A stretch of DNA of 64,000 nt from Granulosicoccus sp. (GTDB lineage: Bacteria > Pseudomonadota > Gammaproteobacteria > Granulosicoccales > Granulosicoccaceae): the NCBI GenBank assembly GCA_023301795.1, contig JALZVU010000008.1:62001-126000 (forward strand), read 5' to 3'. Below the pieces are notes generated by a model. That model was given only the letters and a program-made list of their open reading frames with translations, ran no database searches and had not been told where the DNA came from. The position numbers and the translations under genes were made by a program. Positions 7,878-16,543 of this stretch are shown here, one piece after another. Each line of letters opens with the position of its first letter. The first letter of the stretch is position 1.

Positions 7878-10640
7878 ATGTCAAAAGTGACTGCAGCCAA
7901 GAATTCGGTCCAGCCCTTCATTCTGGTGGATGGGTCGGCGTATCTATATCGCGCGTTCCACGCGATGCCACCGCTCACTAATTCCAAGGGGCAGGCAACG
8001 GGTGCGATCTACGGTGTTGTCAATATGCTCCGACGTCTGGTGGCGGACTACCAGCCTACACATATGGCTGTGATTTTCGACGCCAGTGGCAAGACATTCC
8101 GCGACGATATATACAGCGAATACAAAGCTAATCGCGCCAGCATGCCTGATGACATGCGCACGCAGATCAAACCGCTGTACGAGGTAGTGGAAAAGATGGG
8201 TTTTCCTGTGCTAATCGAACCCGGCGTTGAGGCTGATGATGTCATTGGTACATTGTCCGCTCAGGCCAGTGCCATGGGATTGAAGACGATTGTGTCGACC
8301 GGAGACAAGGACATGGCACAACTGGTCGATGAGCACGTCACCCTGGTAAACACCATGACCAATACCGTCATGGACGTGGACGGTGTAAAAGAAAAATTCG
8401 GCGTACCTCCGGAACAGATTATTGATTACCTGGCATTGGTGGGTGACACTTCTGACAACATTCCCGGTGTGCCCAGCTGCGGTCCAAAAACGGCGGCAAA
8501 ATGGTTAGCAACCCATGGTTCGTTGAAGGAGGTTATGGCGAACGCGGAGTCTGTAAAAGGCAAGATTGGTGAGAAGCTTCGCGAGGCGATGGCACATCTG
8601 CCCATGTCCTACGATCTGGCCACTATTCGTCTGGATGTAGCGCTTGCGCAGACTGTCGATGAGCTGACGCTGAACGAGCCAGATGAGGCAGCGCTTGCAC
8701 AGCTGTATACCGATCTGGAATTCAAGACATGGAGCCGCGAGTTAGCCGATGGCATGTCGCCTTTGCAAACGCGTGCATCACAAGGTGGCGGATCTGCAGA
8801 AGACTCCACTCCAACGGCTTCCTCTTCGGCCAGTAGTGACTACAAAACCATTACCACGATGGAGGAGCTGGATGCGTGGATAAAGGATTTGCTAGCTGCG
8901 CCGTTGTTCGCCTTTGATACCGAAACCACCAGTCTGGATTATATGCAAGCCGAGGTGGTCGGTGTCTCATTTGCCTTGCCTGCTGGGCGAGCTGCCTATG
9001 TGCCTCTGGCGCATGATTACGAAGGTGCGCCACAGCAGCTTGAGCGACGTGCAGTGCTGGATAAGCTGCGACCTTTGCTTGAAGGCGAAAAACGCAACCT
9101 GGTAGGGCAGCACATTAAATACGATATTAATGTACTGGCTAACCACGATATCCATCTGGTTAACGTTGCACACGACACGATGCTTGAGTCTTATGTTCTG
9201 GATAGCACAGCCACTCGCCATGACATGGATTCACTAGCCAAGAAGTATCTTAACGTTGCTACCGTTAAGTTTGAAGATGTAGCGGGTAAGGGCAAAGCGC
9301 AAAAAACATTCAATCAGATTGAGGTTGATGTGGCTAGCCATTACGCAGCCGAGGATGCTGACATCACTTTGCGTTTGCACGAGGTCTTGTGGCCCAAGCT
9401 GTGTGCTGAGCCCACTCTGCAGGCATTGTATGAGTCGATCGAAATACCGGCACTGCATGTGTTGTCGCGTATTGAGCGTACTGGTGTTCGTATCGATGAT
9501 GCCATGCTGGAGAAGCAAGGCAAGAAAATAGCAGTAACCATCAGTGATGTTAAGGCTGCGGCGTTCGAGGACGCCGGGCGTGAGTTCAATCTGGGTTCAC
9601 CTAAGCAGATTGGTGAAATATTTTTTGAAGAAAAGCAGTTCCCCATTATTCGCAAAACGCCCAAGGGCCAGCCCTCAACGGCTGAAGATGTGCTTGAGCA
9701 GTTGGCGCTGGACTATCCCTTGCCCAAGCTTATTCTTCAACATCGCGGTTTGACAAAGTTGATGTCTACCTACATCGAGAAGCTGCCCTTACAGCTTAAT
9801 CCGGGTTCGGGGCGCGTACATACTTCGTATAATCAAGCTGTAGCTTCCACTGGACGTTTATCCAGTACTGATCCAAATCTGCAGAACATACCCGTTCGTA
9901 CTGAAGAGGGGCGAAGAATTCGCGAGGCATTTATTGCTGAAGACGGCTATCGTTTGTTGGCGGCGGATTATTCGCAAATAGAGCTGCGCATCATGGCGCA
10001 CCTGTCAGAGGATGATGGCTTGCTTGATGCCTTTGAGAAGGGGTTGGATGTGCACAAAGCCACCGCTGCAGAAGTGTTTGGCGTACCGCTGGACGCTGTT
10101 GAATCAGACCAACGTCGATCGGCCAAGGCAATTAATTTTGGTCTTATTTATGGCATGTCAGCTTTTGGTCTGGCCAAGCAGTTGGACATAGGTCGGGGTG
10201 AGGCGCAAAGCTATATTAATCTGTACTTTGAGCGTTATCCCGGGGTCAAGCGTTATATGGATGAGACGCGTGCTCTGGCTAAAGAGCAAGGTTTTGTAGA
10301 GACGGTATTTGGCAGGCGTTTGTATCTGCCAGACATCAACGCGCGCAATGCCCAGATGCGAAATTATGCTGAGCGCACGGCTATCAATGCACCGATGCAA
10401 GGCACCGCAGCAGACATCATTAAAAAAGCCATGATCAAGGTGAATGGCTGGTTGGTAGAGAAAAGTGTCGATGCGCGAATCATTATGCAAGTGCACGATG
10501 AACTCGTGCTTGAAGTTAAAGCGGGTGAGCTCGATGATGTTGGAAGCAAGGTCCGCGAATTGATGACAGCCTCTGCAGGGTTGAAGGTGCCACTGGAGGT
10601 TGATGTGGGCGTGGGTAACAGTTGGGAGGAGGCGCACTGA
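7878..10640 (+). CDS. polA: DNA polymerase I
   Basis: A full-length 920-residue Pol I. The 5'-3' exonuclease domain opens with FILVDGSAYLYRAFHAMP and continues with STGDKDMAQLV and VGDTSDNIPGVP. The 3'-5' exonuclease domain keeps FDTETTSLD (D347, E349), and HYAAEDADIT later. The polymerase domain has motif A DYSQIELR (D697), motif B RRSAKAINFGLIYGMS and motif C QVHDELVLEV (D874). All three activities therefore look intact. It fills repair gaps and removes Okazaki primers. An ATG start at 7878 gives the normal N-terminus. The next gene is convergent, with 27 bases between the stops. Confidence 0.98.
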   Translation: MSKVTAAKNSVQPFILVDGSAYLYRAFHAMPPLTNSKGQATGAIYGVVNMLRRLVADYQPTHMAVIFDASGKTFRDDIYSEYKANRASMPDDMRTQIKPLYEVVEKMGFPVLIEPGVEADDVIGTLSAQASAMGLKTIVSTGDKDMAQLVDEHVTLVNTMTNTVMDVDGVKEKFGVPPEQIIDYLALVGDTSDNIPGVPSCGPKTAAKWLATHGSLKEVMANAESVKGKIGEKLREAMAHLPMSYDLATIRLDVALAQTVDELTLNEPDEAALAQLYTDLEFKTWSRELADGMSPLQTRASQGGGSAEDSTPTASSSASSDYKTITTMEELDAWIKDLLAAPLFAFDTETTSLDYMQAEVVGVSFALPAGRAAYVPLAHDYEGAPQQLERRAVLDKLRPLLEGEKRNLVGQHIKYDINVLANHDIHLVNVAHDTMLESYVLDSTATRHDMDSLAKKYLNVATVKFEDVAGKGKAQKTFNQIEVDVASHYAAEDADITLRLHEVLWPKLCAEPTLQALYESIEIPALHVLSRIERTGVRIDDAMLEKQGKKIAVTISDVKAAAFEDAGREFNLGSPKQIGEIFFEEKQFPIIRKTPKGQPSTAEDVLEQLALDYPLPKLILQHRGLTKLMSTYIEKLPLQLNPGSGRVHTSYNQAVASTGRLSSTDPNLQNIPVRTEEGRRIREAFIAEDGYRLLAADYSQIELRIMAHLSEDDGLLDAFEKGLDVHKATAAEVFGVPLDAVESDQRRSAKAINFGLIYGMSAFGLAKQLDIGRGEAQSYINLYFERYPGVKRYMDETRALAKEQGFVETVFGRRLYLPDINARNAQMRNYAERTAINAPMQGTAADIIKKAMIKVNGWLVEKSVDARIIMQVHDELVLEVKAGELDDVGSKVRELMTASAGLKVPLEVDVGVGNSWEEAH

Positions 10641-10667
10641 ATGCGTTATGGGGTAGAGCGATGTGAG

Positions 10668-11894
10668 TCATCGGCTGGTATCTGGCTTGGTTACCTGCGC
10701 AGCCGATTGATTTTTGTCGCGCAGGTTAGTGTCTAGTGCAAAAAAATATACCGCCAATGCGGCACCTAGAAACAGCGCATAGGTGGCAAACAGTAGCTGA
10801 TAGCTGGCAGGTGATGAGGGGTCGGTTTGCCAGCTCATCACCTGTCCGGTAAAAAACTGCATAATGCCTGCGCCAAAGATTGAGCAAAAATTGAGTAGTG
10901 TCACGCCGCGGCCAACCAGATGTGGTGGCAAAAAGGATCTGCCGTGTGCCATCAACACGCCGTAGCTAGAACCACACAGTCCCAAGGCAATGAAAAGTAG
11001 TGTGGCGCTGTCTACGCCCCTCAGCGGATTCCAGGCTAGCGCGAGCAACACCGCAAGGACGATCAGATTGCCAGTAAAGATGATCCACTTACGGGTCTTA
11101 AACAGCTTGTCCAGAGGACCATAAATCAGGCTGCCTGCAATCATGGCAATTGCCATGTACAAAGTGACGGTGCCAATTAATGGGCCATTAGCCTGGTAGA
11201 GATCTGTCAGGTAGGGGCCTGCCCACAGTCCACGAATGCCAGCCACGGGTGCATAGCAGAGCAAGGTCATGATCATGATGGCCCAGAGAGCTCGGGATTT
11301 CAGAAGCGTAAGGTAGCCCGCCAGTCCATTATTTCTAACCGATGCTGCTTCAGGATCGCGCACCAGAGAATAAATGGCCAACGCCACAAGAAATGAGGCA
11401 ACGGCAAGTGCTGTCATAACCTGCCGCCAACCGTAGCTGTCCACAGCCGCAGCTAGAGGGCTTGCACCGATGACATTGCCCATGGTGCCAAACGCCACCA
11501 GAGACGAGGTCATGATTGCAAATCGGCTATCGGCAAAGCGTCGTGCAAATATAAACAACGAGGCCATCAGTACGGGCGAGCAGCCAATGCCAAACAGACA
11601 CATGGCAACGACAATGGCTGTGGGTGTCTGTGCCGTGGCAAACACCAGTGCGCCGCTGGTGGCTCCCAAGCCAAAAATAATGGCGGTGGTTCGCCGTGGC
11701 CCAAACCTGTCCAGACCGACGCCCACCACAAACTGCATCAATGCAAAACTGATAAACCAGATCCCAGAGGCGAGCGAAAGGTCAGCCTTGTCTGCGCCGA
11801 TATCAGCGCTTAGCTGAGGGGTCAGTACAGCCAGAAAGGAGCGGTAGAACTGCGATAGCACATAGGCAATGGCAAGTGACACAAGGCCTTTCAT
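10668..11894 (-). CDS. MFS transporter
   Basis: A 408-residue major facilitator protein with about 12 hydrophobic segments. The loop after helix 2 has GVGLDRFGPRRTT, the MFS signature (D-R-x-G-x-R), and the start SLAIAYVLSQFYRSFLAVLTPQL resembles transporters annotated as nitrate/organic-anion or general MFS. The substrate is not predictable. It is convergent with polA and divergent from the aldehyde oxidoreductase operon, sharing a roughly 200-base upstream region with it, so co-regulation with that operon is possible but unproven. Confidence 0.8.
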   Translation of the reverse strand: MKGLVSLAIAYVLSQFYRSFLAVLTPQLSADIGADKADLSLASGIWFISFALMQFVVGVGLDRFGPRRTTAIIFGLGATSGALVFATAQTPTAIVVAMCLFGIGCSPVLMASLFIFARRFADSRFAIMTSSLVAFGTMGNVIGASPLAAAVDSYGWRQVMTALAVASFLVALAIYSLVRDPEAASVRNNGLAGYLTLLKSRALWAIMIMTLLCYAPVAGIRGLWAGPYLTDLYQANGPLIGTVTLYMAIAMIAGSLIYGPLDKLFKTRKWIIFTGNLIVLAVLLALAWNPLRGVDSATLLFIALGLCGSSYGVLMAHGRSFLPPHLVGRGVTLLNFCSIFGAGIMQFFTGQVMSWQTDPSSPASYQLLFATYALFLGAALAVYFFALDTNLRDKNQSAAQVTKPDTSR

Positions 11895-12102
11895 AGTGGG
11901 TTATGGATAGTTGAGTGAATTACTGGGAATTGCAGAAAAGTACAGCTATTAGTGGTTATTTGATGTTGCCTTAACACAAATCGCATAATTATTCGTTTCT
12001 TTTGCGTCATAGTTGCTAGGCTAGGCCTCAAGCAGTATCCTTACGCAAGGTGGGGAAATATCCGCTGCCTTTTTCACGAACACCACACGGAGAATGTCAA
12101 GA

Positions 12103-12573
12103 ATGCAGAAATCCCTGCACATCGATCCGGCTAAATGCACTGGGTGCCTGCAGTGCGAGTCGGCCTGTTCACTGGTTAATGAAGGCACGGTAAACCCTGC
12201 CAAGTCTCGCATAAAGGTATTCAGTTTTCACGATGAGGGACGGTTTGTACCCTACACCTGCACTCAGTGCGATGAGGCTTGGTGCATGCAAGCTTGCCCT
12301 GTTGATGCCATTGTTCTGAATCCTGTCAACGGATCTAAGGACGTTCTGTCCGATGTATGCGTTGGTTGTAAAGTCTGCACCATTGCGTGCCCGTTCGGGA
12401 CAATCAACTACAACACATCCACCGGCAAGGTCGTCAAATGCGATCTGTGTGGCGGTGATCCTGAATGCGTCAGCGCGTGTCCCACGCAGGCCATTACCTA
12501 TGTGGACGCGAATGCAACAGGTCTCGACAAGATGCGGGCCTGGGCAATGAAGACCGACAACGCAGGCGCTTGA
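12103..12573 (+). CDS. polyferredoxin subunit of the AOR complex (AorA-like)
   Basis: A small protein with four cysteine groups for four [4Fe-4S] clusters: CTGCLQCESAC, CTQCDEAWCMQACP, CVGCKVCTIACP and CDLCGGDPECVSACP. It matches the electron-transfer subunit of bacterial tungsten aldehyde oxidoreductases, passing electrons from the AOR subunit to the FAD subunit. I prefer the ATG at 12103 because GGAGA at 12089-12093 is spaced nine bases from it; the upstream ATG at 12094 would sit almost on the ribosome site. It begins the operon, 14 bases before the AOR gene, which has its own GAGGAGA site. Confidence 0.88.
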   Translation: MQKSLHIDPAKCTGCLQCESACSLVNEGTVNPAKSRIKVFSFHDEGRFVPYTCTQCDEAWCMQACPVDAIVLNPVNGSKDVLSDVCVGCKVCTIACPFGTINYNTSTGKVVKCDLCGGDPECVSACPTQAITYVDANATGLDKMRAWAMKTDNAGA

Positions 12574-12587
12574 GGAGATAGCAGATT

Positions 12588-14444
12588 ATGAGCTGGACTA
12601 GAAAATTTTTACGAGTGAATCTGACGAGCGGTGCTATAACCGAAGAAGCGCTGAACATGCAGTGGGCCCATGACTATCTGGGGCAGCGCGGTTTAGCCAC
12701 TCGCTATCTGGTAGACGAAATCGATCCGGCCTGTGATGCATTGGGGCCAGACAACAAGATGATCATGACGACGGGCCCGCTTACCGGGACCATCGCCTCC
12801 ACAGGCGGTCGCTACTCAGTGGTTTGCAAAAGCCCGCTGACAGGTACTGTTGCGTGCTCCAATTCTGGTGGGTTTTTTGGCGCTGAGCTGAAATTCGCTG
12901 GTTGGGACATGATTATTTTTGAGGGCAAGGCTGCAACGCCTATGTACCTCAGCATTGAGGACGACGTAGCAACGCTGCTACCGGCTGATGATTTGTGGGG
13001 CAAGACAGTATGGGAAGCCGACAAGATGCTTCGACAGAAGCACCAAGATCCGCAGACCAAAATCGCTTGTGTAGGTCGCTCAGCTGAGGAAGGTTGCCTG
13101 TATTCTGCCATCGTTAATGACTTGCATCGTGCAGCAGGGCGCTCAGGTGTGGGTACGGTCATGGCTTCCAAAAACCTCAAGGCCGTTATTGTTCGCGGAA
13201 CCAAAGGTCTGGGTGGTATTCAGGATCCCAAGCGTTTCTTGCAAGTCACCAAAGACGCCAAGAAAGTGCTTGCTGATAACGCCGTAACCGGCCAGGGTCT
13301 GCCTGCCTACGGTACTCAGGTGCTGATGAACGTTATCAATGAGGTGGGCGCACTGCCAACACGCAACATGCGTGAGACTCAATTTGAAGGTGCGTCAAAC
13401 GTCGGTGGTGAAGCCATGCACGAGCCACGTAAGTCTGATGGTAAGCCGAATCTGACAACCAACGGTGCTTGCTTCTCCTGCACCATCGCTTGTGGCAGAA
13501 TCTCAACGATTGATCGCACTCACTTCTCTGTTAAAGACAAGCCCGAGTACTGGATCAATTCTGGCGGCCTGGAGTATGAGGCAGCATGGGCGCTGGGTCC
13601 AGACACGGGTGTTGATGATATTGATGCGCTTACCTACGTCAACTTTCTGTGCAACGAAGACGGCATGGACCCGATCTCTTTCGGCTCAACCGTGGCTGCT
13701 GCTATGGAGCTGTTTGAGACAGGTGCAATAACCACAGAACAAACCGGTGGTGTTGAGCTGAAATTCGGATCTGCCGAAGCACTTTGCTGGGCCGCTGAAA
13801 TGACGGCCAAGGGCGAAGGCTTTGGAATAGATCTTGGCCTGGGTTCGAAGCGTTTGTGCGAGAAATACGGCAAGCCCGAGCTCTCTATGACAGTCAAGGG
13901 TCAGGAATTCCCGGCCTACGACCCTCGTGGCATTCAAGGCATGGGTCTGGCTTACGCTACGGCTAATCGTGGTGCATGTCATCTACGCGGCTACACAGTG
14001 GCCTCTGAGATTCTGGGTATTCCGGAGAAGACTGATCCGCTGGAATCTGACGGCAAGGCTGGTCTGGTTAAGGCGTTTCAGGATGCTACTGCGGCTGTCG
14101 ACTCTGCAGGTCTTTGCGTATTCACCACTTTTGCTTGGACAATGGACGACATCGCTCCTCAGGTTGATGCAGCCTGCGAAGGTGACTGGTCCACTGAGCG
14201 CATGATGGAAGTGGGCGAGCGTATCTGGAACCTTGAAAAAGATTTCAACCAGAAAGCGGGCATCACAGGTGCTGATGACACATTGCCTGAAAGATTGCTG
14301 AAAGAGGCTGCTAACACGGGGCCTGCCAAAGGTCGTGTCAACGAACTGGATAAGATGCTTCCTGAGTATTACCAGTTGCGCGGCTACTCTACAGACGGTT
14401 CCATGACTGACGAGACTCGTCAGAAGTGGGCTCTACCTAGCTAG
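12588..14444 (+). CDS. tungsten-type aldehyde:ferredoxin oxidoreductase, catalytic subunit
   Basis: A 618-residue AOR. The N-terminal domain has GGRYSVVCKSPLTG and SNSGGFFGAELKFAGWD, which bind one pterin. The [4Fe-4S] cluster ligands are visible as C295, C298 and C302 (ACFSCTIAC) and C510 (AGLC), closely spaced as in Pyrococcus AOR. The EYEAAWALGP and DPRGIQGMGLAYATANRGA segments are typical of the second pterin domain. The enzyme oxidises aldehydes to carboxylic acids in the cytoplasm with a bis-metallopterin cofactor, usually tungsten. Neighbours supply the FeS and FAD subunits and cofactor genes, arguing for an AorABC-type complex that can reduce NAD or run in reverse. Confidence 0.93.
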   Translation: MSWTRKFLRVNLTSGAITEEALNMQWAHDYLGQRGLATRYLVDEIDPACDALGPDNKMIMTTGPLTGTIASTGGRYSVVCKSPLTGTVACSNSGGFFGAELKFAGWDMIIFEGKAATPMYLSIEDDVATLLPADDLWGKTVWEADKMLRQKHQDPQTKIACVGRSAEEGCLYSAIVNDLHRAAGRSGVGTVMASKNLKAVIVRGTKGLGGIQDPKRFLQVTKDAKKVLADNAVTGQGLPAYGTQVLMNVINEVGALPTRNMRETQFEGASNVGGEAMHEPRKSDGKPNLTTNGACFSCTIACGRISTIDRTHFSVKDKPEYWINSGGLEYEAAWALGPDTGVDDIDALTYVNFLCNEDGMDPISFGSTVAAAMELFETGAITTEQTGGVELKFGSAEALCWAAEMTAKGEGFGIDLGLGSKRLCEKYGKPELSMTVKGQEFPAYDPRGIQGMGLAYATANRGACHLRGYTVASEILGIPEKTDPLESDGKAGLVKAFQDATAAVDSAGLCVFTTFAWTMDDIAPQVDAACEGDWSTERMMEVGERIWNLEKDFNQKAGITGADDTLPERLLKEAANTGPAKGRVNELDKMLPEYYQLRGYSTDGSMTDETRQKWALPS

Positions 14445-14456
14445 TTGTTGTCATCG

Positions 14457-14483
14457 CCAGGCGCACCCCTAGGGTGTGCCTGG
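14457..14483 (+). terminator. hairpin after the AOR gene
   Basis: CCAGGCGCACCC and GGGTGTGCCTGG form a 12-bp stem with one G-T pair around a three-base CTA loop, 13 bases past the AOR stop. It is followed by a T-rich stretch (TCTGTGTCTATTTT). It could partly terminate transcription or protect the highly expressed aor transcript; the FAD-subunit gene starts about 120 bases later. Confidence 0.65.
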
Positions 14484-14605
14484 TCTGTGTCTATTTTCGG
14501 ACAGCCTTCTTTTGTCCAAGCGACTTTACTGATGCTCGTTTGGCACGTATCGTATCGGCTTGATACAAGGCTGTGCGCGACTGCCTTATCCACGAGAACA
14601 TCAAT

Positions 14606-15874
14606 ATGCATTATGTGATTATTGGCGCAGGCCCTGCCGGCGTGAACGCTGCAGAGCATCTGCGTAAATACAATTCGCTTGCCCAGATCACGATGCTGGT
14701 CGCAGAAGATGTACCACCTTACTCGCGTATGGCGCTGCCCTATTTTCTGGTGGGCAATGTGAAAGCCGAAGGCACGTACTTACGCAAGAATGAAGGTCAT
14801 TTCGAGGGCCTCAACATCACGCTGAAGCACGGCCGAGCCAGCGCTGTCGACCCTGTAAGCAAGGCGATAACATTGCTCGGCGGAGAGGTCATCAACTACG
14901 ACAAACTGCTGGTTGCCTCTGGAGCAACTGCTACTCGTCCGCCGATTCCAGGCATTGACCTGAAGAATATTTTCAACTGCTGGTCATTGGCTGACTCGCA
15001 CAAAATCGTCGAATCCACACAACCTGGCTCGAAGGTCATCCTGATGGGCGCAGGCTTTATTGGGTGCATCATTCTTGAGGCTTTGGCTGCTCGTGGCGTG
15101 GATTTAACGGTTATCGAAATGGAAAACCGTATGGTGTCCAGAATGACGAACGAGGTCATGGGCACAATGATCAAGGACTGGTGCGTGAACAAGGGCATCA
15201 AGGTACTCACCTCTACCAAGGTATCCAGAATCGATGATGACGGTGACTCGCCATTAACCGTGAGCACAGAGGATGGACAGAAATTGCCTGCCGATGTGGT
15301 CATTTGCGCCACTGGTGTGCGCTCTAACACCGCATTTCTTGAAGGAAGCGGTATAGAGGTAGACATGGGTATCGTCGTAGACGATTTCATGCAAAGCAGC
15401 GTGGCCGATGTGTTTGCGGCAGGCGATGTAGCTCAGGGTCGTGATTTGTCCACGGGTGATTACTACGTTCAGGCCATCCAGCCGACGGCCGTAGAGCATG
15501 GCAAGCTTGCGGCCAACAACATGGTGTTTGGCAAACGTACTCCGCATCCGGGCAATCTCAATATGAACGTTTTGGATACTGTAGGTCTGATTTCTACATC
15601 GTTTGGTATGTGGATGGGTGTTGATGGTGGCGAAGAGGCAGAGATGTCTGATATCGGCAACTTCAAATACCTGAACTTGCAGTTTAAAGATGACGTCCTG
15701 GTGGGCGCTAGCAGTCTGGGGATGACTCAGCATGTGGGTGTTATGCGTGGACTGATTCAGACGGGTGCGCATTTGGGGGACTGGAAAGCCAAGCTTATGG
15801 CTGAGCCAAATCGTATCTCGGAAGCTTATCTGGCTAGCGCTCAGGCCCAGCATGTCGCTACGGCGCCCGTTTGA
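14606..15874 (+). CDS. FAD-dependent NAD(P) oxidoreductase subunit of the AOR complex (AorC-like)
   Basis: A pyridine nucleotide-disulfide oxidoreductase-type flavoprotein of about 422 residues. MHYVIIGAGPAGVNAAEHL is the FAD-binding dinucleotide fold, a second GxGxxG-like fold (LMGAGFIGCIILEAL) is for NAD(P), and ADVFAAGDVAQ is the second FAD motif. I take ATG 14606 as the start because GAGAAC lies just upstream and the FAD motif follows directly; an upstream GTG at 14573 adds 11 unlikely residues. In AorABC complexes the equivalent subunit exchanges electrons with NAD. It follows the AOR gene after a hairpin. Confidence 0.85.
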   Translation: MHYVIIGAGPAGVNAAEHLRKYNSLAQITMLVAEDVPPYSRMALPYFLVGNVKAEGTYLRKNEGHFEGLNITLKHGRASAVDPVSKAITLLGGEVINYDKLLVASGATATRPPIPGIDLKNIFNCWSLADSHKIVESTQPGSKVILMGAGFIGCIILEALAARGVDLTVIEMENRMVSRMTNEVMGTMIKDWCVNKGIKVLTSTKVSRIDDDGDSPLTVSTEDGQKLPADVVICATGVRSNTAFLEGSGIEVDMGIVVDDFMQSSVADVFAAGDVAQGRDLSTGDYYVQAIQPTAVEHGKLAANNMVFGKRTPHPGNLNMNVLDTVGLISTSFGMWMGVDGGEEAEMSDIGNFKYLNLQFKDDVLVGASSLGMTQHVGVMRGLIQTGAHLGDWKAKLMAEPNRISEAYLASAQAQHVATAPV

Positions 15875-15899
15875 ACCTGCATCAGATAGCTTTTACATC

Positions 15900-16154
15900 A
15901 TGAAAATTACATTTAAGCTTTTTGCTACATTGCAGCACCTGTTGCCACCGGGTGCTGTAAAAAACGCTGTGACCATCGAAGTTTCTGATGATGCCTCGAT
16001 GCACGATATTATCGACCAATTCAAGGTTCCCAGGGAGCTTGCGCATCTTGTGCTGATCAACGGCGTGTTTTATTGCGAAGCTGATCGTGATCAGGCAAAG
16101 ATTCTCAAAGAAGACGACGTGCTTGCCATCTGGCCACCCGTAGCGGGTGGATGA
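15900..16154 (+). CDS. MoaD/ThiS-family small sulfur carrier
   Basis: An 84-residue beta-grasp protein, MKITFKLFATLQHLLP at the start and ending in PPVAGG. The terminal Gly-Gly is the site that is adenylated and thiocarboxylated in MoaD. The family delivers sulfur for the dithiolene of metallopterin cofactors. It lies 25 bases after the flavoprotein gene, so it probably supplies or specialises cofactor synthesis for the AOR enzyme; MoaD-like genes are a usual part of aor operons. The true start, ATG at 15900, is well inside a longer open frame. Confidence 0.85.
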   Translation: MKITFKLFATLQHLLPPGAVKNAVTIEVSDDASMHDIIDQFKVPRELAHLVLINGVFYCEADRDQAKILKEDDVLAIWPPVAGG

Positions 16155-16234
16155 ACACGCGCAGCAGATGTTTCGGTGCTATCAGTTAGTGTGATTGCCC
16201 GCCATTCGCAGATGCAATAATCGGATAAGTAGTT

Positions 16235-16543
16235 ATGAACCAGGTGTCGAGCGATAACATCATCGAGTACAGTCGTGAGATGGGGTTGACTCATGAGGAT
16301 TTCTGGCGGCTTCTGCCCAGAGCCATGGGCGAGCTTCAGTATTCTTGCGAAGGCGATAACGTGACCGTCAAGCTGCATGATGGTCACGTACATATTCATT
16401 TGGGTGTCTTGCAAGAGCGCAGAATCGCGTTGCTAAGGCTGCCGTTTGCTGAAGTGTCTTTCCGATTTGAAGGTGTTACCGTAGAGCAGCAAATGGCATT
16501 TAAAACCAATTTTGATCTTCATTTCCAACGAGGTGGTGGTTAA
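16235..16543 (+). CDS. small conserved-looking protein of the AOR operon, unknown function
   Basis: A 102-residue protein with no signal peptide or membrane helix. It begins MNQVSSDNIIEYSREMGLTH and has a beta-rich middle (VTVKLHDGHVHIHLG, RRIALLRLPFAEVSFRFEG). It ends in RGGG, so like the MoaD-like protein it has a C-terminal diglycine. The last base of its stop is the first of the moaA start (TAATG), which implies translational coupling. I think of it as a metallopterin or AOR maturation factor from position only; I do not recognise the family with certainty. Confidence 0.7.
   Translation: MNQVSSDNIIEYSREMGLTHEDFWRLLPRAMGELQYSCEGDNVTVKLHDGHVHIHLGVLQERRIALLRLPFAEVSFRFEGVTVEQQMAFKTNFDLHFQRGGG

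Noticed and set aside
15765-15899. Longer start for the MoaD-like protein
   Set aside because: The open frame extends into the flavoprotein gene, but the family N-terminus MKITFKLF begins exactly at ATG 15900.
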